Source of the DNA: Chryseobacterium indicum
GTDB taxonomy: Bacteria; Bacteroidota; Bacteroidia; Flavobacteriales; Weeksellaceae
Assembly: GCF_021504595.1 (NCBI RefSeq)
Contig: NZ_JACSGT010000003.1
Location: 186,001-250,000 of the forward strand
DNA: 64,000 nt
Reading direction: 5' to 3'
The position numbers and the translations under genes were made by a program. This document shows positions 25,182-34,960 of the stretch, piece after piece (position 1 is the stretch's first letter; every line of letters begins with the position of its first letter). The notes beneath the pieces were generated by a model. The model searched no databases and was not told the DNA's origin. It was given only the letters and a program-made list of their open reading frames with translations.

Positions 25182-27878
25182 CTATTCTAAATTATTAAGA
25201 AAATCGAACAGATCATCTTCCGGTTTCAGTCCGAGTTTTTTTCTCAGTCTGGATCGACTTACATTGATACTGGAAGGCAAAACCTGAAAAATATCTGCCA
25301 TTTCTTTAGAATTCAGACCAATTTTAAGGTATGCGCATAAACGCAGATCGTAGATGGAAAGATTCGGGAATTTCTTCCTCATTGCCTTAAAAAATTCCTG
25401 ATGCAGCTCATCCATCTGGATTTCGAAGGTGTGATCGTCTGTTTCCAGATAGGTTTTCAGGGTTCTGCGGATTTCTCCGAGTCTTATTTTAGAAATATTA
25501 GGGTTATTCTCTATTTCAAGTATTTTCTCGTTGATGGTGGAAAGAAGACGGTTTTTATCTTCATCCTCTTTGGCTTTGGTAGCAAGTTCTATGGTCTTGC
25601 TTTTAATTTCTTCTTTGAGGTTATTTTTCTCGTTCTCAAGCTGCTTTTGCTTTTCAAGAATCATTTCCTGCCTGTGCTTTTCTGCCTGTTCACGAAGTGC
25701 ATTCTGCTCTTTTTTCAGGAGTTCCAGTTTTTGCTTTTTGAGTTTATTTTCCTGATATTTTTTGAGAAAATAAAACAATCCCGCTATCAAAAGAAAATAC
25801 GCAGCATAACTGTACAGACTTCGGTACCACGGAGCTTTAACTCTAAAATAAAATGCTTTTACATCAGATATCTGGTTTCCTTTTTTCGCTTTAACCAGAA
25901 AACTGTAACTGCCTTCTTTCAGACCGAGAAATTCTATTTTATTATCGGAACTCCAGACCGACCAGTCTTTAGAAAATCCATCTAAAAAATATGAATATTC
26001 TACCGCATCTTCATTAGGAAGTGAAAATACAAAGCGAAGATTATTGAAGCGATAAGGAAGCTGCTGCTGGGTTTCCAGATCAAAATTTCCGGTGTTGTTA
26101 AACATTTCCGCTTTTCTGAAAATAAGTCCGGAACTGAATCTTTCTTTATTCTGAAGATTCAGTTTTTCTAAAGCAAAGCCATTGTATACAGGAAAAAAAT
26201 TGTAGTCTGTGGATATTTTCTGCGGAATATAAAAACCGGGAAGTTTCCCGCTGATTACCGGAAGCTGTATTTTGTCTGTAGCAGGAAAAAATTTATTGTT
26301 CCCGTTATTAAAGTCATACTGTTCTGCAGTTGTGAATATTTTGATCTTCTGATGGATTCTGTAAATATTAGGAAGATTTCCTTTAAAATTATTGTCCGGA
26401 AAAATCTGACGGTTAACCGGATTAAAATTATCATCTACAGTCGTCCTCAGAATACCGTAATTAGGAATGTTGATCCAGATTGTATGGTCGTTTTCCACTT
26501 CGATCTGGCTTACTGCTCCTACGATTAAATGCATCTTTTTAATGAATTTCAGCGTATTATTTTCTTTTTTATAAACAAAAACTCCGGAATAATTCCCTGT
26601 TAAAACATAGTCTTTTCTGAAAGGAGTAATTGCAGAAACGCCATATTCGTTATTAATTTTTTTCAGACTATTTTTATCCAGTACGAAAAGACCTTTGTCG
26701 TGACCGCAGTATAGATCTCCGTCAATATTTTTAAGCGTCCAAACCTGTCCTTCCGATCCTTCAATCATCTGTAAAAAAGTACCGGAACGCGGATTTCCCA
26801 TTTCATTCCAGTCTGTAAAATACAATCCCTGATTGGAACCTAAAAAGAAAGTATCGTCTTTAAAAGCTGCTGTGTAACCCGTCCCGAAATCATCATCCTG
26901 ACTGTAGAAATACGTAATATCATTTTTAATATCTACCGAAGAAATTCCATAATCCAGACCTAACCAAAGTTTTCCGTTTTTCTGGTAATGCATACACAAA
27001 ACCGTATTATTCGGCAGCCCTTTGCTTTTGTTGATGTGCTGAATGATTTTACCATTCAGATCCGTGATGTAAATTCCGTCGAGTATGGTTCCGAAAGCAT
27101 AATACTGAGTTCCCAGATTGATAAAACTGAAAACTTTACCTTTGATCAGAGAAGGAGAAACTTCAAATGACAGCGGGGTAAGTTTGCCATTATTCCATTC
27201 GAAAATCCCTTTGTTTTTAGTTACGATCCGTAAAGCATTGCCGTTGATAAATACACCGCTGATGTCTAACGGATTATTATCTGTAAAAGGAAAAAGAAGC
27301 TTTAACTGTGAGCCGTCATATTCAAACAGTCCTTTCTTTTCATCGGCAAGAAATAATCTTCCGTTCACAAAAAAACTCTTGGAAAATCTCGACTTCGCTG
27401 AAAGTTTGGTGAGCTTTTTATACGAAGAAATATAAATGTTTTGATGAGATACAAAAACCATCTGATTTTTAATCTGATACGTTCCCCAAAACTCCTCATT
27501 CACCCCACCTATTTTCTTTTTGAAAGGATACATTGAAGTAAAGCTGAATTTTCTGAATTTGTCTTTTTTCCAGACACCGAAATCCATATCTGCTCCAGCA
27601 TAAATGGTAGAATCATTGGCAACGTACAACGATCTTGTATAGCCACGGTAACTCTTGAAATGGCTCCATATTTTACCGTCAAACTCCAGAAGTCCGTCTT
27701 CGGAAGCCATATAGATCATGCCGTTTTTTGCCGACTTAACATCCCATATTTTACCGTGATTCCCATAATTTTCGGGCAGATAATTCTGCACAAAAGGCAT
27801 CCCTTTTTCCAAAATGCTCTGCGCATCTGAAAAAAGACTCAGGAACAATAAAATGTAAGCGAAAAAATATTTTAGCAT
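25182..27878 (-). CDS. Membrane-spanning propeller/Y_Y_Y sensor with LuxR-type HTH (SusR-like regulator)
   Basis: An 898-residue one-component regulator. A signal sequence (residues 1-19) leads into a periplasmic region of beta-propeller blades (about 20-600; repeats such as NGKIWDVKS, GKLWLGLDYGISSV), then a Y_Y_Y domain (about 620-690), one transmembrane segment (about 690-712), a Lys/Glu-rich coiled coil (about 715-800) and a C-terminal LuxR/GerE-like HTH with LSIYDLRLCAYLKIGLNSKEMADIF (split over about 840-870). There is no histidine kinase or receiver domain, so sugar binding outside would act directly on DNA binding inside. It is the last gene of the beta-glucan locus and probably its activator. 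A -7-like box sits 6 bp before the start codon. Confidence 0.88.
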   Translation of the reverse strand: MLKYFFAYILLFLSLFSDAQSILEKGMPFVQNYLPENYGNHGKIWDVKSAKNGMIYMASEDGLLEFDGKIWSHFKSYRGYTRSLYVANDSTIYAGADMDFGVWKKDKFRKFSFTSMYPFKKKIGGVNEEFWGTYQIKNQMVFVSHQNIYISSYKKLTKLSAKSRFSKSFFVNGRLFLADEKKGLFEYDGSQLKLLFPFTDNNPLDISGVFINGNALRIVTKNKGIFEWNNGKLTPLSFEVSPSLIKGKVFSFINLGTQYYAFGTILDGIYITDLNGKIIQHINKSKGLPNNTVLCMHYQKNGKLWLGLDYGISSVDIKNDITYFYSQDDDFGTGYTAAFKDDTFFLGSNQGLYFTDWNEMGNPRSGTFLQMIEGSEGQVWTLKNIDGDLYCGHDKGLFVLDKNSLKKINNEYGVSAITPFRKDYVLTGNYSGVFVYKKENNTLKFIKKMHLIVGAVSQIEVENDHTIWINIPNYGILRTTVDDNFNPVNRQIFPDNNFKGNLPNIYRIHQKIKIFTTAEQYDFNNGNNKFFPATDKIQLPVISGKLPGFYIPQKISTDYNFFPVYNGFALEKLNLQNKERFSSGLIFRKAEMFNNTGNFDLETQQQLPYRFNNLRFVFSLPNEDAVEYSYFLDGFSKDWSVWSSDNKIEFLGLKEGSYSFLVKAKKGNQISDVKAFYFRVKAPWYRSLYSYAAYFLLIAGLFYFLKKYQENKLKKQKLELLKKEQNALREQAEKHRQEMILEKQKQLENEKNNLKEEIKSKTIELATKAKEDEDKNRLLSTINEKILEIENNPNISKIRLGEIRRTLKTYLETDDHTFEIQMDELHQEFFKAMRKKFPNLSIYDLRLCAYLKIGLNSKEMADIFQVLPSSINVSRSRLRKKLGLKPEDDLFDFLNNLE

Positions 27879-27902
27879 CCTTCCAAATATAGATAAAATT
27901 TA

Positions 27903-27935
27903 AGAAAAAAAACGCCCGTTTGTGCTAACGGACGT
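27903..27935 (-). terminator. Intrinsic terminator of the T9SS binding-protein gene
   Basis: On the minus strand ACGTCCGTT (27935-27927) pairs with AACGGGCGT (27920-27912), with one G-U pair, and is followed by eight T. It lies 25 bp after the stop of the gene at 27960 and separates it from the regulator gene, which therefore probably has its own promoter. Confidence 0.8.
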
Positions 27936-27959
27936 CTAATTATTTAATTATGGTTTTAA

Positions 27960-29534
27960 TTATTTCACAATAACTTTTGAAGACTGAACTTCCCCTTTAT
28001 CTGTCGTGGTTTTCAAAATATACATTCCTTTAGCAAATCCTTGTGTGGATATGGTATTTGAGTTCTCACTCTTTACCTTTTGTCCCGATAAAGTATACAC
28101 TTCGATGTTTTTCACTTTACTTTCTACCGTAATTGTTTCACCGACATTCGCAGGATTAGGATAAACTCTCAAGCTTTTGGAAACGGTAGCTTCATTGGTT
28201 CCCAATACTGTAGCTTTATGAAAATAGAGATTATCAAAATAAACCGTTCCGATGTTGGAAGTAATCACAAACTGGGCGATATCATTTCTTGCAGCATTAT
28301 TCGTCCAGCTGCTCAACGGCACATCTATGGAAAGCCATTGTCCTTTTACCAAAGCAGGTGTACTTCCTGTATTGAGCGGAAGTTCCAGTGCAGAAACCTC
28401 TCCGGAAGTTCCTCCCCATTGTGAAAGTTTGAGATTGAATACTTTTCCTACCAGATCCACACTATTGTCGATCCAGATGTCCATATGGAAATGGGTAAAA
28501 TTGGTTGCATTGATGTGATGTCCGGCTCCGCTGAAATCCACTCCTAAGAAATTGGTAAAAATAATTTTTTTAGTATCGTTTCCTGCTACCTGAATATCTG
28601 AAATATTGGAATCATCCCAAACCGCAGACCACGCATCAATCGGAATATTCGTGTACGCATTGCTGAACATGGAAATTACGTCTGTCGCTGCCCGCGCAGG
28701 AGGAGTCGGCGCAGCAACATTAGGTCCTGAAACCACATAATTTACCGTGTATGTTTTGGTTACCAATCCGTTTTGTGAAGTTACCAGAACGGTCGCCGTA
28801 CCCGGAATTGCCGATGCCTGCGTAATAACTTTTGTTGCACTTGCATTGGTAGTTGTAGCTGCCGTGATCTGTGGAACTGCAGTTGTTCCCTGCGGATATT
28901 CCAAAGTGTAAGAAACAATGGCAGAGCTGAAGCCTGTAACGGTAGTTCCGTTTACTTTCAGATCGCTTAATGTGGCATCTGCCGCCGGATTTACCGGATT
29001 TTTCCAGAAATAGATATTGTCCAGATAAATGGTTGAAGGATTTGCTCCGGACTGCCCGTCAAATTTCAGCTGAAAAACGGAATTCCACGTCATTCCCGTG
29101 AATGCAGATTTTGGAAGATCTACACTGCTCCATCCTGCATTGGTAAGAGGAACATTAACTAAAAATTCACTGGCTCCCGTTCCGTTGTTAATAGGTGAAA
29201 CTTTAAGCACGGCTCCTGCGGTATTTGTCCATACATCAATGTGAAGATATTCCATCGCCGCAGCATTCTGTGTGGTAAGATCTGTTCCCTGATAATTAAA
29301 ATTAGAATACACCAGAATATTGTTTCCGGAGCCCGAAACCGCCTGAAAAGATGTGTTCACACTTCCGGACTGTCCCCAGTTCGGATTATAGTTCGTAGCA
29401 ACATTCGTATAGGCATCACTGAATATGGAAATCACATCCGCTGCGGCTTTTGTAGGTGTCGGTGCATTAGTTGTTGGCTGAGAAAAGCCAAAACTAAATG
29501 CCAAAAGCATTAGAAAAAGAGATAAATTTTTCAT
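27960..29534 (-). CDS. T9SS-secreted putative beta-glucan-binding protein with two repeated modules
   Basis: A 524-residue secreted protein (signal peptide ending SFGFSQ). Layout: module A1 (about 24-180) opening with PTPTKAAADVISIFSDAYTN, a cadherin-like beta-sandwich (about 185-270, ATLSDLKVNGTTVTGFS), module A2 (about 270-430, opening with PARAATDVISMFSNAYTN), and a T9SS type A sorting domain (about 445-524, LRVYPNPANVGETI). The A modules end in a YLDNIYF or YFDNLYF strand like some carbohydrate-binding beta-sandwich domains. The same module occurs twice in the lipoprotein at 42536. No catalytic motif; binding of beta-glucan is inferred from locus. Confidence 0.8.
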   Translation of the reverse strand: MKNLSLFLMLLAFSFGFSQPTTNAPTPTKAAADVISIFSDAYTNVATNYNPNWGQSGSVNTSFQAVSGSGNNILVYSNFNYQGTDLTTQNAAAMEYLHIDVWTNTAGAVLKVSPINNGTGASEFLVNVPLTNAGWSSVDLPKSAFTGMTWNSVFQLKFDGQSGANPSTIYLDNIYFWKNPVNPAADATLSDLKVNGTTVTGFSSAIVSYTLEYPQGTTAVPQITAATTTNASATKVITQASAIPGTATVLVTSQNGLVTKTYTVNYVVSGPNVAAPTPPARAATDVISMFSNAYTNIPIDAWSAVWDDSNISDIQVAGNDTKKIIFTNFLGVDFSGAGHHINATNFTHFHMDIWIDNSVDLVGKVFNLKLSQWGGTSGEVSALELPLNTGSTPALVKGQWLSIDVPLSSWTNNAARNDIAQFVITSNIGTVYFDNLYFHKATVLGTNEATVSKSLRVYPNPANVGETITVESKVKNIEVYTLSGQKVKSENSNTISTQGFAKGMYILKTTTDKGEVQSSKVIVK

Positions 29535-29620
29535 CTTTATAAAGTTTTAAAAATTAGTATTATTGTTGATCTTTAATTTTCAGAAATGATGTTCTTAAAA
29601 ATCGCGAATCGTTTTTTGTC

Positions 29621-31321
29621 TTATTTTTTTACGATTTTATATGTATTGGCTCCTTTGGAATTTTCAATTCTGATTAAATAAGTACCTGCTGTAAAGGAAC
29701 TAAAATTTAAATCCAAAGTCGTCCCCACATTTTTTTCAAAAAGTTTCTTCCCTGAAAAATCATAAAGTGTAACCGTATTTTTGTTTTCAGGTAATTTCAG
29801 ATTCAGGCTATTTTCAACTGGATTGGGATAAAGCAGTTCTTTGGCTTTAAAAAAATCTGTAACACCCAGAGAAATACACGCATCACCAACTACGTAAGAA
29901 TAATATTTGGTCACCGACATTCCTCCTGCGTAGGCAAACTTCACCGCATAATTAATTGTAGAACCCGCCGTTTGTCCTGTAATGGTACCCGAAAATTTCT
30001 TTCCGGAAACATTGGTCATCGGGGTTTCTGTAAAAGGGGTTTGTTTCCATAAATAAGCTACAACACCTGTTTTATCAGTATCTAAAAGTTCAAACGTAAT
30101 TTTCACATCGGTTCCAATGGTTTGGAAGTCGTATTTGTATCCGGTAGAAAATGCTCCCTGCGAAGCTAAAGTAGAGGTTCCGCTGCAAGCGGTATTGATA
30201 TTGGAAAGAGTGGTTGCATTTACCGTGATGGGATTATTGACCGCAGTATTTCCTGCTGCATCGCTCGCTGAAACCATAAATGTATAGCTGGTTGTTGGAC
30301 TCAAACCTGAAATTATCACAGATTTCGGTATTCCTGATGTACCGTAAACCGTTTGTGCCGTACCACCCGAAATCTGATAGGTAATTGCTCCAAAATTATC
30401 GGTTGCATTCAGTAATAATTCTACAGAATCGCTGGTTACCGCTCCAACATTTGCCGTAAATTGAGTGGGCGCAACAGTATCAGGAGTGATATTCTGATAT
30501 ACTCTCACATAATCAATAATCATCGAGGCATTGGTAAATGTGGAAGGAATAGTTCCTGCAACACCGCCCATTGCAATATTAAGCAGCAGATACTGTTCTT
30601 TATCAAAAGGCCAGGTTGATGCGTTTTTTACGGAAGGATTATAGGTATAATACGCTACTCCATCCAGCAAAAACGTAATTTGATTCGGCGACCAGTTCAT
30701 CGAATAAATATGATAATTGTCGGTAATATCTGATGAAGCCAACATTCCGCCATGGTTGACAGAATTTCCTGACGAAGACGGCGTATGCAAAGTACTTTGA
30801 ATAAAGTTATCAGGAGCAGAAGGGAAAATTCCGTATTCCATCATATCGATTTCTCCGCAAGCCGGCCAATTGGTATTTCCGAAAGTAGAAGCGAAATAAC
30901 CACCCGGTTCATTCACATTTTTTCCTAAAAGCCAGATTGCAGGCCATGTTCCCTGATTTTTCGGAACTTTTGCCCGAACGTCTATTCTGCCGTATTTAAA
31001 GGCGAATTTTGAATTTAATCTTGCCGAAGTGTAATTTTTGGTATACCCCTGATCTGTAAAGGTTTCTTTTTTAGCAACAATATTCAGTTCGCCGTTGCTG
31101 ACGAAAGAATTGGTGATGAGATTGGTGTAATGTTGTTGCTCATTATTATACCAACCTCCTGCCACTGGTAATTGGGTCTGATGAAACCATTTGGTATTGT
31201 CAACCGCTCCGTTGGTTGAAAATTCGTCGGACCAGACCAGATCATTGTATACCACATCGACCTGCGCCAAATAGAGTGTGCTGAAAAGGAATAGAACGAT
31301 ATGGTGTAATTTTTTGATCAT
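29621..31321 (-). CDS. Laminarinase-like GH16 endo-beta-glucanase, multidomain, T9SS-secreted
   Basis: A 566-residue secreted enzyme (signal peptide to about residue 19). The GH16 domain (about 25-277) contains the catalytic GEIDMME (Glu157 nucleophile, Asp159, Glu162 acid/base), preceded by WPAIWLLG. A fibronectin type III domain follows (about 285-370), then a roughly 100-residue beta-rich module (about 375-485) and a T9SS sorting domain (about 490-566, LLYPNPVENSLNL). It should cut beta-1,3-glucan in the medium or at the surface. It is one of two GH16 enzymes here; the other is a lipoprotein without extra domains. Confidence 0.92.
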   Translation of the reverse strand: MIKKLHHIVLFLFSTLYLAQVDVVYNDLVWSDEFSTNGAVDNTKWFHQTQLPVAGGWYNNEQQHYTNLITNSFVSNGELNIVAKKETFTDQGYTKNYTSARLNSKFAFKYGRIDVRAKVPKNQGTWPAIWLLGKNVNEPGGYFASTFGNTNWPACGEIDMMEYGIFPSAPDNFIQSTLHTPSSSGNSVNHGGMLASSDITDNYHIYSMNWSPNQITFLLDGVAYYTYNPSVKNASTWPFDKEQYLLLNIAMGGVAGTIPSTFTNASMIIDYVRVYQNITPDTVAPTQFTANVGAVTSDSVELLLNATDNFGAITYQISGGTAQTVYGTSGIPKSVIISGLSPTTSYTFMVSASDAAGNTAVNNPITVNATTLSNINTACSGTSTLASQGAFSTGYKYDFQTIGTDVKITFELLDTDKTGVVAYLWKQTPFTETPMTNVSGKKFSGTITGQTAGSTINYAVKFAYAGGMSVTKYYSYVVGDACISLGVTDFFKAKELLYPNPVENSLNLKLPENKNTVTLYDFSGKKLFEKNVGTTLDLNFSSFTAGTYLIRIENSKGANTYKIVKK

Positions 31322-31418
31322 AACTTTTTTAAATTTTAGATTTTAGATTTTAAATTATAGATGAAACAAGTCTATATTTTTTAATCTCGAATTTCTTGCA
31401 GCCCGACTTGAGTGGAGC

Positions 31419-31472
31419 TCTTTTTCTTTTTCGTTGCCTTCGACTTCGCTCAGGCAACGGAAAAGAAAAAAG
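31419..31472. repeat. Imperfect inverted repeat in the GH16-GH17 gap
   Basis: CTCTTTTTCTTTTTCGTTGC and its near-inverse AGGCAACGGAAAAGAAAAAA surround a short CGACTTCGCTC loop. A CTTCGACATGCTTAGGAT segment follows, resembling an arm of the repeat at 18811-18907. It probably folds into a hairpin in the mRNA. No gene in this 250-bp gap is credible. Confidence 0.5.
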
Positions 31473-31571
31473 CGGTAATCCTTCGACATGCTTAGGATAA
31501 ACTTCAGGCGGATTAAGCTGTACAAATAAACTTCCATCAACCGACGACTGACAACCATCAACCAAACCCCC

Positions 31572-32468
31572 TCAATACTTCAACTTTTCGTGCTTATCCC
31601 AGATTCCCCAATGTGCGCCGACTTCGCCTTCGGGACCTATTTTCCAGGATTCATCGAAAGAAGAAAAATAGAAACAGTCGATTTCCTCGTCCATACACCA
31701 CAATTGGGTACTGATGAAATAATCCAGTGCATTTTTTTCTGATGGAAAATCGCCTTTTAGTTCTTCTCCTTTGCTTGGCCACCCTGTTTCGGAGATGATG
31801 ACTGGTTTTCCATTGGCTGCCTGTTTTGCCTGCTCATACATTTGCTTCATATAATTGAGCGAGTTTTCGGCGGGACAACTTTCCCAAAACGGATAACAGT
31901 TTGCCAAAATAACATCGCAAGCTTCGGTAATTCTTGGTTTTATCGTGAATTCATAATAAGCATCTACGTAACCTACCGGAATTTCGGGGATTTCTTTTTT
32001 TACACGATTAATAAAATCCAGCAACTCATCTTCGGACAAATCTTTTCGGTACATTACCTCATTTCCGACTGCTGCAATATCTACAAAACCTTCTTTGGCA
32101 AGTTTTATCAATCCTTCCACTTCTCTTTCGTTGATTTCGGGATCGTCGCCCAACCAAGCTCCAACCAAGGTTTTCATTCCAAATTCTTTGGCAATTTTCG
32201 GGATATGTTCGTTGCCTTCGGTGCAGGAAAACGAGCGAACCCACGAAGTGTGTGGTTTCAGGATTTCCATTCTTCGGCGAACCTGCTCCTCGGAAATGAT
32301 GTCGCCGGGTTTTTGTCCGTCTTCGTATAAACTGAAACAAAAGCCGTGAACGCCGTTGTACAGAATTTCTCTGAACAAATCTCTTTTTTCGGTTTCGGTT
32401 TTTCCTTTGATGTAATTATCCTGATTTTGCTTGGGTAAGGATAAATACTGCTCTGCTCTGTATGACAT
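31572..32468 (-). CDS. Cytosolic GH17 beta-glucan hydrolase
   Basis: A 298-residue protein without signal peptide. The GH17 TIM barrel has the acid/base Glu137 in VGNEV and the nucleophile Glu227 in ISETGWPSKGE, plus DCFYFSSFDESWK near the C-terminus. It is strikingly similar along its length to the C-terminal domain of the transporter fusion encoded next upstream (32576-34939), so the two arose by duplication. In the cytosol it should act on imported beta-1,3-gluco-oligosaccharides, as hydrolase or transglycosylase. The ATG overlies no alternative start of note. Confidence 0.9.
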   Translation of the reverse strand: MSYRAEQYLSLPKQNQDNYIKGKTETEKRDLFREILYNGVHGFCFSLYEDGQKPGDIISEEQVRRRMEILKPHTSWVRSFSCTEGNEHIPKIAKEFGMKTLVGAWLGDDPEINEREVEGLIKLAKEGFVDIAAVGNEVMYRKDLSEDELLDFINRVKKEIPEIPVGYVDAYYEFTIKPRITEACDVILANCYPFWESCPAENSLNYMKQMYEQAKQAANGKPVIISETGWPSKGEELKGDFPSEKNALDYFISTQLWCMDEEIDCFYFSSFDESWKIGPEGEVGAHWGIWDKHEKLKY

Positions 32469-32575
32469 GTTCTTAGATTATAGTTGTGATAAATGATGAT
32501 TGATGATTCATAAAAGATGGTTGACAGATGATGATTTAGTCTAATATCTCTTGTCTTTTAGTCTTATATCTTTTT

Positions 32576-34939
32576 TTAAAATTTGAATTTTTCATTAGCA
32601 CCCCACAATCCCCACGAAGTTCCTGCCCAACCTTCGTAATGGATTTTCCATGACTCATCGAAAGAAGAGAAATAAAACAGGTTAATTTGTTCTTTTGATG
32701 CCCATTTCTGGGCTTCGATGTAGTATCTCATCAGATTTTCGGGAGATGGTTCTGCATGTTGTACGGCTTCACCTTTACTTGGCCAACCAGTTTCTGCGAT
32801 GATGATTTCTTTTCCGCCTGCAATTTTTTGGGTTTGATGATACATTTCCTGCAAATACATTCCGGCGTGGTCTATGGATGCGCCTTCCCAGAAAGGATAA
32901 CAATTGATTAAAATTTTATCACTTGCCGCTACCAATTTCGGGTGGTTAATGATTTCATAATATACATCGATATACGTTACAGGAACATTCAGTGTTTGAT
33001 TTTTAACTTGTTGAATGTAACCGAGTAAAGTTTCTTCGTTCTGGTCGCCACGGAAAAGGACTTCGTTTCCAACAGCGACGATGTCTACATTTCCATCTTT
33101 GATTAACTGAATTAAAGACTGAATTTCCTGCTGATTTTCTGCATCATCTTTGCCAATCCAAGCTCCCATTAACACTTTGAAGCCCATGTCTTTGGCGATT
33201 TTCGGGATATTTTCGTGTCCGTGAGTAGAAGAAAATACTCTGATCCATTGCGTATGAGGTTTTAATATTTCGAGGCGTTTTCTGATCTGTTCTTCGGTGA
33301 TGAAGTCTCCCGGAAATTGTTTTTCGGTAAAAACGCTGAAACAGATTCCGCTCATTCCGGCTTTGAAAACAGTTGAAAATTCGGTTTTTATACTTTCAAC
33401 ATTGGTATAATCGAAAGTTGGAAAATAATATTGTGAGATTTTTTGTTGAAGCTGCGCTCTGGAAAGTCCGGCAAGGTTCATTCCTTCTAAAACATTATTG
33501 GCTGCGTACCCTGAAGGTTTTGGGGCTTTTCTTTTTTCTAACAAATCTCTTACTTCTCTGGCTTTGGCTTCATCTACATCATAATTTTTCATGGTCCAAA
33601 TGGCAGTCAAAGTTCCAAGAATAGGAATCCCAACAAAGAAAATTCTTAACCAAAACATCGTTTCATCGGTTTGTGTAGCTGCGTTGGATTGAAAAGCAAC
33701 CAGAGAAAGAATCATCCCACTTAATAATCCCGCAACAGCGGTTCCAAATTTTACCATCCACCAATAAATGGCGCCTAAACTTCCTTCTCTTCTTTTTCCT
33801 GTGTTGAGTTCATCAATATCGATTACATCCGAAGTCATCGACATCATTAAGGTAAACAAACTCCCGATTCCGAAGGAGAAAAACGGCAACGCAAACAAAA
33901 ACAGATACGGTTTGCCGGGAACGAAAAGTAAATACAGTAAAATATAACCCACGATTGAAATGCCCTGAGAAACCAAAAATGCTTTCTTCTTCCCCATTAC
34001 TTTCGACATTCTTGCCACAATAGGAATGACTGCAACAGTTGTAATAATTGCGCCTACACTTCCGAATAAAGTGGGCCATAATCCAAATCCTTCTTCATTT
34101 CCTTTGAACAAATAATATTTGATGATGAAGTAAGAAAATCCTGCTGTAGTCTGAAATGCATTAAATATTAAAAAAGTAGCAATACATATTTTTCTGAACG
34201 GTTTAATTTCTACCGAAGCTTTCAATCCTTCTTTTATTTCGCCGAAACTTCCTAAAATTCCTTTCAAATCAATCGGGCTGTAGTTTTCGTGGAGTGTCGA
34301 TTTGCCTGGAATAAAAAATGCCGGAATTGCTGCTAAAATAGCACAACCAATAGCAACATAAACCGCCAGAGTTCTCACCGCAACATCACTGGATGGAAAT
34401 AAGGACTGATCTGCCATGATTACCCAAAACCAAGGTGCAGCCACCCAAGCTAACTGACCAATCAACTGAGAAGTCGCCATAATATTGGTGCGCTCATGGA
34501 AATCGTCGCTCATTTCGTAACCCATCGCTACGTAAGGAATACTGAAGATGGTTAATCCGGAATAAAAAATAAGTGAAACCACCAAAAAGTACCAAAAATT
34601 GTACGTAACGCCATTTTCAGCGTACAACTGCCACATCAAAGCAAACGAAATCCCTAAAATAATGGCTCCAGCCAAAACATACTGTCTTCTTCTTCCCCAT
34701 TTGGATTTGGTATTATCGCTTACGTATCCCATAATCAAATCAAACAAAGCATCATAAAACTTGGGAATAAAGTAGGTTAAGCCCAACAAAAATCCGCTAA
34801 AGCCGAGTTTCTCTACCAATACAACGGTGAAAATCCCGATCATTGCAGGAAACATCTGGTTCGCCAGCATTCCCAACCCAAAAGCGACCTTTTGACCGAT
34901 TGGAACTTTATTCGCTGATTTCTTGATTTGATCTGCCAT
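32576..34939 (-). CDS. GPH/MFS sugar-cation symporter fused to a C-terminal GH17 glycosidase
   Basis: A single 787-residue reading frame with two complete parts. Residues 1 to about 465 are a 12-helix glycoside-pentoside-hexuronide symporter: DALFDLIMGYVSDNTKSKWG, RRRQYVLAG, and a central SVEIKPFRKI loop. After a charged linker and a Pro/Gly/Ala segment (about 455-520) comes a GH17 domain (about 525-787) with acid/base Glu626 in VGNEV and nucleophile Glu716 in AETGWPSKGE. In this transporter family both termini face the cytosol, so the hydrolase would meet sugars as they emerge. No stop or frameshift lies at the junction. It ends 107 bp before the free GH17 gene and starts 21 bp after the GH30 gene. 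Confidence 0.92.
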   Translation of the reverse strand: MADQIKKSANKVPIGQKVAFGLGMLANQMFPAMIGIFTVVLVEKLGFSGFLLGLTYFIPKFYDALFDLIMGYVSDNTKSKWGRRRQYVLAGAIILGISFALMWQLYAENGVTYNFWYFLVVSLIFYSGLTIFSIPYVAMGYEMSDDFHERTNIMATSQLIGQLAWVAAPWFWVIMADQSLFPSSDVAVRTLAVYVAIGCAILAAIPAFFIPGKSTLHENYSPIDLKGILGSFGEIKEGLKASVEIKPFRKICIATFLIFNAFQTTAGFSYFIIKYYLFKGNEEGFGLWPTLFGSVGAIITTVAVIPIVARMSKVMGKKKAFLVSQGISIVGYILLYLLFVPGKPYLFLFALPFFSFGIGSLFTLMMSMTSDVIDIDELNTGKRREGSLGAIYWWMVKFGTAVAGLLSGMILSLVAFQSNAATQTDETMFWLRIFFVGIPILGTLTAIWTMKNYDVDEAKAREVRDLLEKRKAPKPSGYAANNVLEGMNLAGLSRAQLQQKISQYYFPTFDYTNVESIKTEFSTVFKAGMSGICFSVFTEKQFPGDFITEEQIRKRLEILKPHTQWIRVFSSTHGHENIPKIAKDMGFKVLMGAWIGKDDAENQQEIQSLIQLIKDGNVDIVAVGNEVLFRGDQNEETLLGYIQQVKNQTLNVPVTYIDVYYEIINHPKLVAASDKILINCYPFWEGASIDHAGMYLQEMYHQTQKIAGGKEIIIAETGWPSKGEAVQHAEPSPENLMRYYIEAQKWASKEQINLFYFSSFDESWKIHYEGWAGTSWGLWGANEKFKF

Positions 34940-34960
34940 TTTTCTTGTGTGTTTTTTTAA

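Noticed and set aside
31350..31565. Two overlapping minus-strand frames of about 70 codons
   Set aside because: They coincide with an imperfect inverted repeat between the GH16 and GH17 genes; composition (Arg/Lys/Glu strings) reflects the repeat.
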